Origin: Pseudonocardia hydrocarbonoxydans
GTDB lineage: Bacteria > Actinomycetota > Actinomycetes > Mycobacteriales > Pseudonocardiaceae
Length of the DNA: 64,000 bases
Assembly (NCBI RefSeq): GCF_006539565.1
Contig: NZ_BJNG01000003.1
Coordinates: forward strand, 186,001 to 250,000
Direction: 5' to 3'
Each line of letters begins with the position of its first letter. Positions within the stretch are counted from its first letter, which is position 1. Below, in pieces: positions 56,551 to 64,000 of the stretch. The position numbers were made by a program, and so were the translations under genes. Under the pieces are notes generated by a model. It saw only the letters and a program-made list of their open reading frames with translations, made no database searches and was not told the origin of the DNA.

Positions 56551-57072
56551 GTGGACCACACGGACAGTGACCGCCGTGCCGGGGCGGACGAGGCGTTGGT
56601 CCACGCCGTCTACTCCGAACACGGACGGGCGATGCTGGTGTACGCGACACGACTGCTCGACGACCGCGCCGCGGCCGAGGACGTGGTGCAGGAGGCCCTG
56701 ATCCGGGCGTGGCGTCATCCCGAGGTGCTCACCAACGGGCGCGGCTCGGTGCGCGGGTGGCTGCTGACGGTGGTGCGCCACATCGTGATCGACCGGGTCC
56801 GGGCCCGCGACGCCCGCCCGCGCGAGGTGGCCGAGGAGCCGGGGCGCCCGCCGGTGGCGCGCGACCACGCCGACGCCGTGAGCGCCTCGGTCACCGTGCA
56901 CGCGGCGCTCGGCGCCCTGTCGCCCGAGCACCGCGCCGTGCTGGAGCAGGTGTACCTGCACGGCCGCAACCTCGAGGAGGCCGCCGCCGCGCTGGGGGTG
57001 CCGAAGGGCACGGTCAAGTCGCGCTCGTTCTACGCCCTGCGCGCGCTGCGCACCGCGATGGAGGCCCGATGA
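56551..57072 (+). CDS. ECF-type RNA polymerase sigma factor
   Basis: A 173-residue group-4 sigma factor with region 2 (about residues 20-90; [21 protein letters not shown]) and region 4 (about 115-170; [28 protein letters not shown], then the recognition helix [17 protein letters not shown], read as pieces). Region 3 is absent as in all ECF factors. The start is GTG 56551. It overlaps the zinc-finger anti-sigma gene by 4 bp, so the pair is stoichiometrically linked. The promoter upstream resembles the SigL type, and MutA lies divergent. Confidence 0.9.
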   Translation: MDHTDSDRRAGADEALVHAVYSEHGRAMLVYATRLLDDRAAAEDVVQEALIRAWRHPEVLTNGRGSVRGWLLTVVRHIVIDRVRARDARPREVAEEPGRPPVARDHADAVSASVTVHAALGALSPEHRAVLEQVYLHGRNLEEAAAALGVPKGTVKSRSFYALRALRTAMEAR

Positions 57073-57728
57073 TGCTGCACGACCGCGGCGACCTCGGTGC
57101 CCACGCGCTCGGCCTGCTCGACGCCGACGAGGCCCGGGCCCTGGACGCGCACCTGCGGACGTGCTCGGACTGCCGCCACGAGTGGGAGTCGTTGCGCCGC
57201 ACCGCCGACGCGCTGCGCGCGCTGCCCCCGGAGGTGTTCCTCGACGGCCCGCCCGACTCCGAGCTGCTGCTGCGCCGCACCGTGCGCGCCGTCCGCGCCG
57301 AAGGCGGCGGCGCGCGGCGGCGCACCCGCCTGGCCCTGGCCGCGGCCGCGGCGGCGGTCGCGGTGGCGCTCGTCGGCGGGGGCGCGGTGCTGGGGCGGGC
57401 CCTGGACCCGTCGACGACGGTGTCGGCGGGCTCCCGCACCGTCGAGGGCACGGCCGGGCCGATCGTCATGTCCGCCACGGTCACCCCGGCCGCGGGCTGG
57501 GTGCGGGTCGCGACGACGGTGCGCGGCATCGCGGCCGGCAAGCGCTGCACGATCGTCGTGGTCGGGCGCGACGGGACCGAGAACGTGGCCGGGAGCTGGC
57601 TGGTCTCCCCCGCCTGGGAGGTCGACGGCGGCACGGTGCAGGGCTCGACGATCATCGACCCCGACGACGTGGTGGCGGTGGCGATCCGTGACGAGTCCGG
57701 GACGGACCTGATCACGCTGCCCGTGTAG
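57069..57728 (+). CDS. Zinc-finger (ZAS) membrane anti-sigma factor
   Basis: A 219-residue protein. The N-terminal ZAS domain holds the zinc site H-x3-C-x2-C (HLRTCSDC, about residues 30-37) with an upstream His/Asp pair, and would bind the sigma factor encoded just before it. A single membrane segment ([20 protein letters not shown], about residues 88-107) follows, then an extracytoplasmic RskA-like domain (about 110-215) that could sense signals outside. ATG 57069 overlaps the sigma stop (ATGATG). The last 17 bp overlap the convergent LLM gene. Confidence 0.87.
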   Translation: MMLHDRGDLGAHALGLLDADEARALDAHLRTCSDCRHEWESLRRTADALRALPPEVFLDGPPDSELLLRRTVRAVRAEGGGARRRTRLALAAAAAAVAVALVGGGAVLGRALDPSTTVSAGSRTVEGTAGPIVMSATVTPAAGWVRVATTVRGIAAGKRCTIVVVGRDGTENVAGSWLVSPAWEVDGGTVQGSTIIDPDDVVAVAIRDESGTDLITLPV

Positions 57729-58701
57729 CCCGGAGCCGGGGCAGCACCTCCGCCCCGAGCCGCCGGACGTTGTCCAGCACGCGGGCGCGGTCGCCGCTGC
57801 CCTCCACCATCAGCAGGACGTGGTCGACGCCGGTGCGTGCGGCCCCCTCGGCGAGCCGGGCGACGGCGTCGTCGGGGGTGCCGACGGCGTGCAGGCGGCA
57901 CAGCAGGTCGGTGTACTCGACGGGGTCGCGGGGGCGGCGCGGCACGTCGTCGACGCGGCGGTAGCCGGCGAGGCCGGGGCCGAGCCAGCGTGGCAGCGAC
58001 GCGCGTAGCAGCGCCTGCGCGCCCGCCCGGGTGTCCTCGACGTGCGCCACGGCCACCGACACGTGCCCCGCACCGCCGTGCGCGCGCACGAACTCGGCCT
58101 TCTCCGCGTCGCCGGCGTGCATGCCCAGCAGCATCGGCAGGCCGCGGGCGGCGGCCAGCGCCCGGCCCTGCGGCGAGGTCACCGCCAGCACCACGGGCGG
58201 GTGCGGCGCGGTGCGCGGCACCGGCCCGACGTCGACCTCCCGGAAGGCGAACCGCTCCCCCGACGCCGCGACCGGGCCGCCGCGCAGGGCCCGCAGCAGC
58301 AGGTCGAGCGACTCCGCGAACCCGTCGCCGACCCGGTCGGCCCCGGTGCCGAACGCCTCCAGGTCGACCCACGGCCCGCCGCGCCCGACGCCGAGCCGGA
58401 ACCGCCCGCCCGAGACCTGGTCGAGCAGCAGTGCCTGCTCGGCCAGCGCCACCGGGTGGACGGTCGACAGCACGCTCACTGCGGTGCCCACCGCGACGCG
58501 GCTCGTGGCGCCGAGCAGGTACCCGGCCATCGTCACGGCCGAGGGCACCCGCCCGTAGCTCATGAAGTGGTGCTCGGCGACCCACACGTCGTCGAAGCCG
58601 GCCTCCTCGGCCGCGACGGCGGTGGCGACGCAGGAGTCGAGCACGTCGGCGTCGGAACGCCCGGGGAACCCGGCGGCCAGCAGGAACGCCCCGATGCGCA
58701 T
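57712..58701 (-). CDS. LLM class flavin-dependent oxidoreductase
   Basis: A 329-residue bacterial luciferase-like protein starting at ATG 58701 (a GTG 58713 would add four residues). RIGAFLLAAGFPGR begins the barrel; VWVAEHHFMSYG (about residue 40) and GRFRLGVGRGGPWVDLEAFG (about 105-124) are family marks, and HPPVVLAVTSPQGRALAAARGLPML (about 165-190) lines the flavin site, read in pieces. It may use FMN or F420. Substrate unknown. It is divergent from cydA, with operator-like dyads in the 85-bp gap. Confidence 0.85.
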   Translation of the reverse strand: MRIGAFLLAAGFPGRSDADVLDSCVATAVAAEEAGFDDVWVAEHHFMSYGRVPSAVTMAGYLLGATSRVAVGTAVSVLSTVHPVALAEQALLLDQVSGGRFRLGVGRGGPWVDLEAFGTGADRVGDGFAESLDLLLRALRGGPVAASGERFAFREVDVGPVPRTAPHPPVVLAVTSPQGRALAAARGLPMLLGMHAGDAEKAEFVRAHGGAGHVSVAVAHVEDTRAGAQALLRASLPRWLGPGLAGYRRVDDVPRRPRDPVEYTDLLCRLHAVGTPDDAVARLAEGAARTGVDHVLLMVEGSGDRARVLDNVRRLGAEVLPRLRATRAA

Positions 58702-58730
58702 GGTCTCGGACACTATCCGCCGCGATCGAC

Positions 58731-58765
58731 TTCTACAGGGTGTAGAACTACTACAGGACGTAGAA
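58731..58765. promoter_or_regulatory. Tandem dyads upstream of cydA
   Basis: TTCTACA-GGG-TGTAGAA (58731-58747) is a perfect 7-3-7 inverted repeat. A second, imperfect unit TACTACAGGACGTAGAA (58749-58765) follows with the same spacing and an 18-bp offset. The TACA/TGTA half sites resemble BlaI/CopY-type operators. The pair lies between the divergent LLM gene and cydA, ending 10 bp before the cydA ribosome-binding site. Confidence 0.65.
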
Positions 58766-58786
58766 GTTCGAGCCTGGAGGCCGCCC

Positions 58787-60181
58787 GTGGAAGCCCTGGA
58801 CCTCGCCCGGTGGCAGTTCGGGATCACGACGATCTACCACTTCCTGTTCGTGCCGCTGACGATCGGGCTCTCGGTCGTCGTCGCCGCGCTGCAGACGGCC
58901 TGGCACCGCACCGGGCGCGTCGAGTACCTGCGCGCCACCCGGTTCTTCGGGAAGCTGTTCCTGATCAACTTCGCGATGGGTGTGGTGACCGGGATCGTCC
59001 AGGAGTTCCAGTTCGGGATGAACTGGAGCACGTACTCGACGTTCGTCGGCGACGTCTTCGGCGCTCCGCTGGCCCTGGAGGCGCTGCTCGCGTTCTTCCT
59101 GGAGTCGACGTTCATCGGGCTGTGGATCTTCGGCTGGGACAAGCTGCCCAAGCGCGTGCACCTGGCGACGATCTGGGTCGCCGCCATCGGCTCGAACCTC
59201 TCGGCCTACTTCATCCTCGCCGCCAACGCCTGGATGCGGCACCCCGTCGGGTTCGAGGTGAACGCCGACACCGGCCGCGCGCAGCTCACCGACATCGGCG
59301 CGGTGCTCACCAACCCGCAGGCGTGGTCGACCTACCTGCACGTGCTGGGCGCCTCGTTCGTCGTCGCCGGGCTGTTCGTCGTCGCCGTGAGCGCGTACCG
59401 GCTCTGGAGGCATCGCGACCCGGACTCCGAGATGTTCCGGAAGACGCTGCGCGCCGGGCTGCTCACCACGGTCGTCGCCGGGGCGGTGGTGCTCGCCTCG
59501 GGCGACCTCCAGGCCAAGCTCATGGCGCAGGACGAGCCGATGAAGCTCGCCGCGGCGGAGGCTTTGTGGCGCACCGAGGCGCCCACCGGCTTCTCGCTGT
59601 TCGCCGTCGGTGACGTCGAGGGCTCGCGCAACGTCGTGAACGTGCAGGTCCCCTACGTCCTGTCGTTCCTGGCCACCGGCGACCCCGGCGGCGAGGTCGA
59701 GGGGATCGTCGACCTGCAGGAGCGCTTCGAGGAGCAGTTCGGTCCCGGCGACTACGTGCCGAACGTGCCGGTCCTGTACTGGGCGTTCCGGCTGATGATG
59801 GGCCTGGGCGGGGCGGCGATCGGCGTCGGGGTGGTCGGGCTGTGGCTGACCCGCCGCGGCCGGCTGCCGCGCCACGGCTGGATGTACGGCGTGGCGATGC
59901 TCGGCCTGCCCGCCGCGCTCGCGGCGAACATCGCGGGCTGGATCCTCACCGAGATCGGCCGCCAGCCCTGGACGGTGGTCGGGCAGCTGCTGACGGCGGC
60001 GAGCGTCTCCCCCGGGGTCTCCCTCGGACAGGTGGCGTTCTCGCTGACGGTCTTCACGCTGCTCTACGGCGCGCTCGCCGTCGTCGAGGTGCGGCTGCTG
60101 TGGCGCTACGTGCAGGCCGGGCCCGCGCACGTCACCCCCGACGTCGAGCCGGGCGCGCGCGTGCCGGCCTTCACCTACTAG
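58787..60181 (+). CDS. cydA: Cytochrome bd ubiquinol oxidase subunit I
   Basis: A 464-residue, nine-helix subunit from GTG 58787 with TGGAGG upstream. LARWQFGITTIYHFLFVPLTIGL at the N-terminus (in pieces) includes the haem-b595 His, the later haem region is GYFILAANAWM-like (SAYFILAANAWMRHP, about 140), and YWAFRLMMGLG (about 330) carries the haem-b558 Met. The periplasmic Q loop is short (length 464 versus 522 in E. coli), so this is the S-type bd oxidase. It reduces oxygen to water at high affinity with quinol. It heads cydABDC. Confidence 0.96.
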   Translation: MEALDLARWQFGITTIYHFLFVPLTIGLSVVVAALQTAWHRTGRVEYLRATRFFGKLFLINFAMGVVTGIVQEFQFGMNWSTYSTFVGDVFGAPLALEALLAFFLESTFIGLWIFGWDKLPKRVHLATIWVAAIGSNLSAYFILAANAWMRHPVGFEVNADTGRAQLTDIGAVLTNPQAWSTYLHVLGASFVVAGLFVVAVSAYRLWRHRDPDSEMFRKTLRAGLLTTVVAGAVVLASGDLQAKLMAQDEPMKLAAAEALWRTEAPTGFSLFAVGDVEGSRNVVNVQVPYVLSFLATGDPGGEVEGIVDLQERFEEQFGPGDYVPNVPVLYWAFRLMMGLGGAAIGVGVVGLWLTRRGRLPRHGWMYGVAMLGLPAALAANIAGWILTEIGRQPWTVVGQLLTAASVSPGVSLGQVAFSLTVFTLLYGALAVVEVRLLWRYVQAGPAHVTPDVEPGARVPAFTY

Positions 60182-60190
60182 GAGCGGGTC

Positions 60191-61168
60191 ATGGACCTTC
60201 CGACGATCTGGTTCCTCGCCATCGCCCTGCTGTGGACCGGCTACCTCGTGCTGGAGGGGTTCGACTTCGGCGTCGGGATGCTGCTGCCCTCGGTGGGGCG
60301 CGACGAGCCGGGGCGGCGCACGATGATCAACGCGATCGGCCCGGTGTGGGACGGCAACGAGGTGTGGCTGATCACCGCGGTCGGCGCGATGTTCGCCGCC
60401 TTCCCCGCCTGGTACGCCGCCACGCTGAGCGGCTTCTACCTGCCGGTGCTGCTCATCGTGGTGGCGCTGGTGTTCCGCGGCGTCGCGTTCGAGTACCGCG
60501 GGAAGATCGACTCGCCCGTGTGGCGGCGGCGCTGGGACGCCGCGATCGTCGGGGGCAGCCTGGTGCCCGCGTTCGGGTGGGGGCTGGTGTTCGCGAACAT
60601 GCTGCGCGGGGTCCCCCTCGGCGCCGACGGGGTGGTGCGGTCGGCGGAGCTGTACTCCCCCTACGCCCTGCTCGGCGGGCTCGCGACGACCGCGCTGTTC
60701 GTCCTGCACGGCGCGCTGTTCCTGGGCCTCAAGGCCGACGGGCCGGTGCGGCACCGGGCGCGGGCGGCCGCGCGGTCGGCCGCGCTCGTCGCGGTGCCGG
60801 TCGTCGGCGGGTTCCTGGCGTGGACGGTGCACGATCGGGGCACGGGCGTCGGGGCCGCGGTCGCCGCGGTGGTCCTGCTGCTCGCGGCCGTCGGCTGCGC
60901 GGCGCGGCGCCGCGAGGGGTGGGCGTTCACGGCCACCGCGGCGTCGGTCGTCGCTGTGGCGGTGGTGGTGTTCGGCGGTCTGTACCCGGTGCTGCTGCCC
61001 TCCCTCGTGGACCCCGCCTACGACATGACCGTCGCGAACGCGGCGTCGGCGCCGTACACCCTGGGCGTGCTCAGCGTGATCGGCGCGGTGTTCCTGCCGC
61101 TGGTCGTGGCCTACCAGGCGTGGAGCTACTGGGTGTTCCGCAGGCGGGTGCACGTTGCGGCCGCTTGA
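60191..61168 (+). CDS. cydB: Cytochrome bd ubiquinol oxidase subunit II
   Basis: A 325-residue membrane subunit. LPTIWFLAIALLWTGYLVLEGFDFGVGML at the N-terminus (in pieces) and GNEVWLITAVGAMFAAFPAWYA (about 55-76) are the invariant CydB motifs. About eight membrane helices are visible, and the C-terminal VAYQAWSYWVFRRRV is normal. ATG 60191 has AGGAGC upstream, 9 bp after cydA. It overlaps the cydD reading frame by 14 bp. It completes the bd oxidase with CydA. Confidence 0.96.
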   Translation: MDLPTIWFLAIALLWTGYLVLEGFDFGVGMLLPSVGRDEPGRRTMINAIGPVWDGNEVWLITAVGAMFAAFPAWYAATLSGFYLPVLLIVVALVFRGVAFEYRGKIDSPVWRRRWDAAIVGGSLVPAFGWGLVFANMLRGVPLGADGVVRSAELYSPYALLGGLATTALFVLHGALFLGLKADGPVRHRARAAARSAALVAVPVVGGFLAWTVHDRGTGVGAAVAAVVLLLAAVGCAARRREGWAFTATAASVVAVAVVVFGGLYPVLLPSLVDPAYDMTVANAASAPYTLGVLSVIGAVFLPLVVAYQAWSYWVFRRRVHVAAA

Positions 61169-62774
61169 CCCGCGCCTGGTCCGCGGGGTCGCCGCGGTGC
61201 GGGTGCACCTGGCCGTCGTCGTCGTGCTCGGGATGGCGACGACGGGGCTGATCCTCGCGCAGGCCTGGCTGCTGGCGCGCACGATCGCCACCGCCGAGCT
61301 CGCCGTCTCCGTCGCCGCGCTGGCGGCGTTCGCCGTGGCCCGGGCCGCGCTCGCGTACGGCGGGGAGACGCTCGCGCTGCGCAGCGCGGCGACGGTGAAG
61401 TCGGCGCTGCGGCGGCGGCTGGTCCGCCACGTCGTCGACGACCCCCACTGCGCGGGCGAGGTCGTCACACTCGCGACCCGCGGCCTGGACGCCCTCGACG
61501 ACTACGTCGCCCGGTTCCTGCCCCAGCTCGTGCTGGCCGTGCTGGTGCCCGCCGCCGTGCTGGTGGTAGTGGCGCGGGCCGACTGGATCTCCGCGCTGGT
61601 CATCGGGCTGACGCTGCCGCTGATCCCGCTGTTCATGGCGCTGGTCGGGTGGCACACCGAGGCCCGGACGCAGCGGCAGTGGCGGCTGCTCGAACGCCTG
61701 GCCGGGCACTTCCTCGACGTCGTCGAGGGGCTGCCGACGCTGGCGTTGTTCCGCCGCTCGCGGGCCGCGGCCGCGCAGATCCGCGCGGCCACCGACGCCC
61801 ACCGCGACGCGACGCTGGGCACGCTGCGGATCGCGTTCCTGTCGGCGTTCGTGCTGGAGCTGCTGGCGACGCTCGCCGTCGCACTGGTGGCCGTCGAGGT
61901 CGGGCTGCGGCTGCTCTACGGGCACCTGGACCTGGAGACCGCGCTGCTGGTGCTGATCCTCGCGCCCGAGGCGTACCTGCCGCTGCGGGAGGTCGGCGCC
62001 CGGTTCCACGCGTCGACCGAGGGGGTGGCGGCCGCGGCGCGGGTGTTCGAGGTGCTGGAGCGCCCGGTGCCCGCCGAGGTGACCGGGCCCCCCGTGCCCG
62101 CGCCGCGGGTCGTCCGGTTCGAGGGCGTGTCGCTGTCCCACGGCGCAGTACCCGTCCTGCTCGGGCTGGACCTCACCCTCGCCGCGGGCACCACCACGCT
62201 GGTGACCGGGCGCAGCGGGGCCGGCAAGTCGAGCCTGCTCGCGCTGCTGCTGCGGTTCACCCCGCCGGACGCCGGGCGCGTCACCGTCGACGGCCGCGAC
62301 CTCGCCGAGCTGTCGACGCGGGAGTGGCGGCGGCTGGTCGCCTGGGTGCCGCAGCGGCCGCACCTGTTCGACGCCTCGCTCGCCGACAACATCCGCCTCG
62401 GCTCCCCGGACGCGTCCCGCGCCGAGGTCGCGCGCACGGCCGAGCGGGCCGGGCTCGCCGACGTCGTCGCCGGCCTGCCCGCGGGTTACGACACCCGACT
62501 CGGCGAGCGCGGCACGCGGCTGTCGTCGGGGCAGCGGCAGCGGGTCGCGCTGGCGCGGGCGTTCCTGCGCCGGGCCCGGGGCGCCCCGATCGTGCTGCTC
62601 GACGAACCGACCGCGCACCTGGACCCGGCCACCGCCGACGGCGTACGGGCCGCGGTGGCCGACCTGGTGCGCGGTGCGACGGCGGTCGTCGTCGCCCACG
62701 ACGCCGGCTGGGCCGATCTCGCCGACCGGGTGCTGGACCTGGACGCCACCGCGACCGTCGGGGCGGCCCGGTGA
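61155..62774 (+). CDS. cydD: Thiol reductant ABC exporter, CydD subunit
   Basis: A 539-residue export-type half transporter. Residues about 20-310 form the membrane domain; the ATPase has Walker A TGRSGAGKSS (about residue 352), signature LSSGQRQR (about 456) and Walker B PIVLLDEPTAHLD (about 480). The start is TTG 61155, inside cydB, which is unusual, but no in-frame ATG or GTG precedes it nearby. CydDC moves cysteine/glutathione-like thiols outward, as needed to assemble cytochrome bd. It overlaps cydC by 4 bp. Confidence 0.92.
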   Translation: MRPLDPRLVRGVAAVRVHLAVVVVLGMATTGLILAQAWLLARTIATAELAVSVAALAAFAVARAALAYGGETLALRSAATVKSALRRRLVRHVVDDPHCAGEVVTLATRGLDALDDYVARFLPQLVLAVLVPAAVLVVVARADWISALVIGLTLPLIPLFMALVGWHTEARTQRQWRLLERLAGHFLDVVEGLPTLALFRRSRAAAAQIRAATDAHRDATLGTLRIAFLSAFVLELLATLAVALVAVEVGLRLLYGHLDLETALLVLILAPEAYLPLREVGARFHASTEGVAAAARVFEVLERPVPAEVTGPPVPAPRVVRFEGVSLSHGAVPVLLGLDLTLAAGTTTLVTGRSGAGKSSLLALLLRFTPPDAGRVTVDGRDLAELSTREWRRLVAWVPQRPHLFDASLADNIRLGSPDASRAEVARTAERAGLADVVAGLPAGYDTRLGERGTRLSSGQRQRVALARAFLRRARGAPIVLLDEPTAHLDPATADGVRAAVADLVRGATAVVVAHDAGWADLADRVLDLDATATVGAAR

Positions 62775-64000
62775 CCGGGCGGGACCCGCTGCTGCGGATG
62801 ATCGCGCTGGCCCGCCCGCGCGGGGCCCGGTTCGCCCTCGGCGTGCTCGCCGCCGCCGTCGCGACCGCCTCGGCCGTGGCGCTGCTGGCCACCGCGGCCT
62901 GGCTGATCGCCACCGCCGCCGCGCAGCCGCCGATCACCGCGCTGAGCGTGGCCGTCGTCGCGACGCGCGCGCTGGGCGTCACGCGCGGGGTGGCGCGCTA
63001 CCTCGAACGCCTCGTCACCCACGACGCGGCCCTGCGCACCCTGTCCGACGTGCGGGTCCGCGTCTTCCGTCGGCTCGCCCGCACCGAGCCCGTGCGCCGG
63101 TTCCGCTCCGGGGACCTCGTGACGCGCCTGGTCGGCGACACCGACGCCACCCAGGACCTGCTGATCCGCGGGCTCACCCCGCCCGCCGCCGCGCTCGTCA
63201 CCGGGGTGGGGGTGGTCGCGCTGTCGACGGCGGTGCTGCTGCCCGGTGGCGTCCTGCTCGCCGCCGGCCTGCTCCTCGGTGGGGTCGCGGTGCCGCTGCT
63301 GGCCGCCGCGGCCGGACGCGGCCCGGGGCGCCGGGCCGCCGCGGCCCGGGCCAAGCTGTCGACCGCGCTCGTCGACGCCCTGCACGGCGCCCCCGACCTG
63401 CACGTCCACGGGGCCATGGACGCCGCCGTGGCCCGGGTGGAGGCCGCCGACGCCGCGCTCACCCGCGTCGCCCGCCGCGACGCCACCCTGCTCGGCCTCG
63501 GCTCCGGTGCGTCCGCGCTGGTCGCGGGCCTGACGGTGTGGGGCACGCTGGTGCTCGGCGTCGCCGCCGTGGACGGGCTGGGCACCGTCGGGCTCGCCGT
63601 CCTGGTGCTGACGGCGCTGGCCGCGTTCGAGATCGTCGCCCCGCTGCCCGCGGTGGCGGCCCGCCTCGGCGGGCTGCGCGCGGCGGGCACGCGCCTGTTC
63701 GACGTCCTCGACACCCCGCCCGCGGTGACCCGCCGCCCCGCCGCCCCGGTGCGCGACGAGCCCGGCCTGCGCATCCGCGGCCTGCGCGTGCGGTACGGCC
63801 CGGGCGAGCCGTGGGTGCTCGACGGGCTCGAGCTGGACCTGCCGCCCGGACGCCGGATCGCCGTCGTCGGGCCCAGCGGGGTGGGCAAGTCGACGCTGGC
63901 CGCGGTGCTGTTCCGGTTCCGCGACCCCGACGGCGGCACCGTGCACCTCGACGGCGTCGACGTCACCACGCAGGACCCCGACGAGGTGCGGCGCGCGATC
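62771..64000 (+). CDS. cydC: Thiol reductant ABC exporter, CydC subunit (cut by window end)
   Basis: The first 410 codons of the CydD partner, from GTG 62771 which overlaps the cydD stop (GTGA). The membrane domain (about residues 20-300) starts RFALGVLAAAVATASAVALLATAAWL (in pieces) and includes GVARYLERLVTHDAALR, a CydC-typical segment. The ATPase begins near residue 340 and has Walker A GPSGVGKST (about residue 375). The signature and Walker B motifs lie beyond base 64000. No in-frame stop is seen. Confidence 0.9.
   Translation, partial: MTGRDPLLRMIALARPRGARFALGVLAAAVATASAVALLATAAWLIATAAAQPPITALSVAVVATRALGVTRGVARYLERLVTHDAALRTLSDVRVRVFRRLARTEPVRRFRSGDLVTRLVGDTDATQDLLIRGLTPPAAALVTGVGVVALSTAVLLPGGVLLAAGLLLGGVAVPLLAAAAGRGPGRRAAAARAKLSTALVDALHGAPDLHVHGAMDAAVARVEAADAALTRVARRDATLLGLGSGASALVAGLTVWGTLVLGVAAVDGLGTVGLAVLVLTALAAFEIVAPLPAVAARLGGLRAAGTRLFDVLDTPPAVTRRPAAPVRDEPGLRIRGLRVRYGPGEPWVLDGLELDLPPGRRIAVVGPSGVGKSTLAAVLFRFRDPDGGTVHLDGVDVTTQDPDEVRRAI

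Noticed and set aside
58751..61468. A 905-codon minus-strand frame opposite cydABD.
   Set aside because: Shadow frame; the sense-strand cyd genes have complete motifs, and the antisense product is repetitive in charged residues.

Overview
The window is very GC-rich and densely coding, with short intergenic gaps, many GTG starts and many 4-bp ATGA/GTGA overlaps. The gene content (SigF/SigB-type sigma factor, HelD-type RNA polymerase ATPase, DUF3516 helicase, a DUF742 protein, LLM/F420-type oxidoreductases, cydABDC, adenosylcobalamin mutase genes) points to a chromosomal segment of a free-living actinobacterium. A Pseudonocardiaceae/Pseudonocardia-like origin is my inference, not something proved here. 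I saw no tRNA or rRNA genes, CRISPR array, transposase, integrase or phage gene.

Layout. 1-6145: a sugar/cyclitol (probably inositol-type) ABC importer, cut at its 5' end, with three Gfo/Idh/MocA oxidoreductases and an IolE-like TIM-barrel protein. 6100-7550: VOC protein and a WYL regulator. 7541-11468: a LacI regulator divergent from a PhyH dioxygenase, an SDR and a fourth Gfo/Idh/MocA gene, with a perfect 14-bp palindrome between them. 11472-20147: acyl-CoA dehydrogenase, epoxide hydrolase, RecQ, a lipoprotein amidase, a HelD-type ATPase and a SigF-type sigma factor. 20131-21874: a small stress block (DUF6328, PfpI/DJ-1, DUF2945, DksA/TraR) with several SigF-like promoters. 21881-29446: GH65 phosphorylase plus beta-phosphoglucomutase, then a fusion of a degenerate ATP-dependent DNA ligase with a LytS-type histidine kinase module, divergent from a DUF3516 helicase.

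29573-37096: mixed single genes, including a duplicated-motif DUF742 protein, a secreted RTX-like calcium-binding protein, a Nudix/DUF4126 pair and a frame-disrupted formaldehyde dehydrogenase. 37185-44621: a molybdenum-hydroxylase operon with a CoA ligase and an enoyl-CoA hydratase, divergent from a PadR regulator. 44664-49206: a YuiH-type molybdoenzyme with its reductase, and a MarR-flanked ABC exporter with an SDR. 49302-56171: a small secreted peptide, a DUF1932 dehydrogenase, a YdjM-like membrane protein, and meaB-mutB-mutA for methylmalonyl-CoA. 56551-57728: an ECF sigma/anti-sigma pair. 57712-64000: an LLM oxidoreductase divergent from cydABDC (cydC runs off the window).

The most unusual items are: (i) the ligase-kinase fusion, whose ligase half has lost its adenylation lysine and other motif residues and whose kinase half has lost its ATP-binding boxes; (ii) a palindrome followed by a G-quadruplex-capable tract, present in two well-conserved copies about 10 kb apart; (iii) a SigF-type sigma gene that appears autoregulated and leaderless, next to other SigF-like promoters; (iv) tandem dyads in front of cydA.
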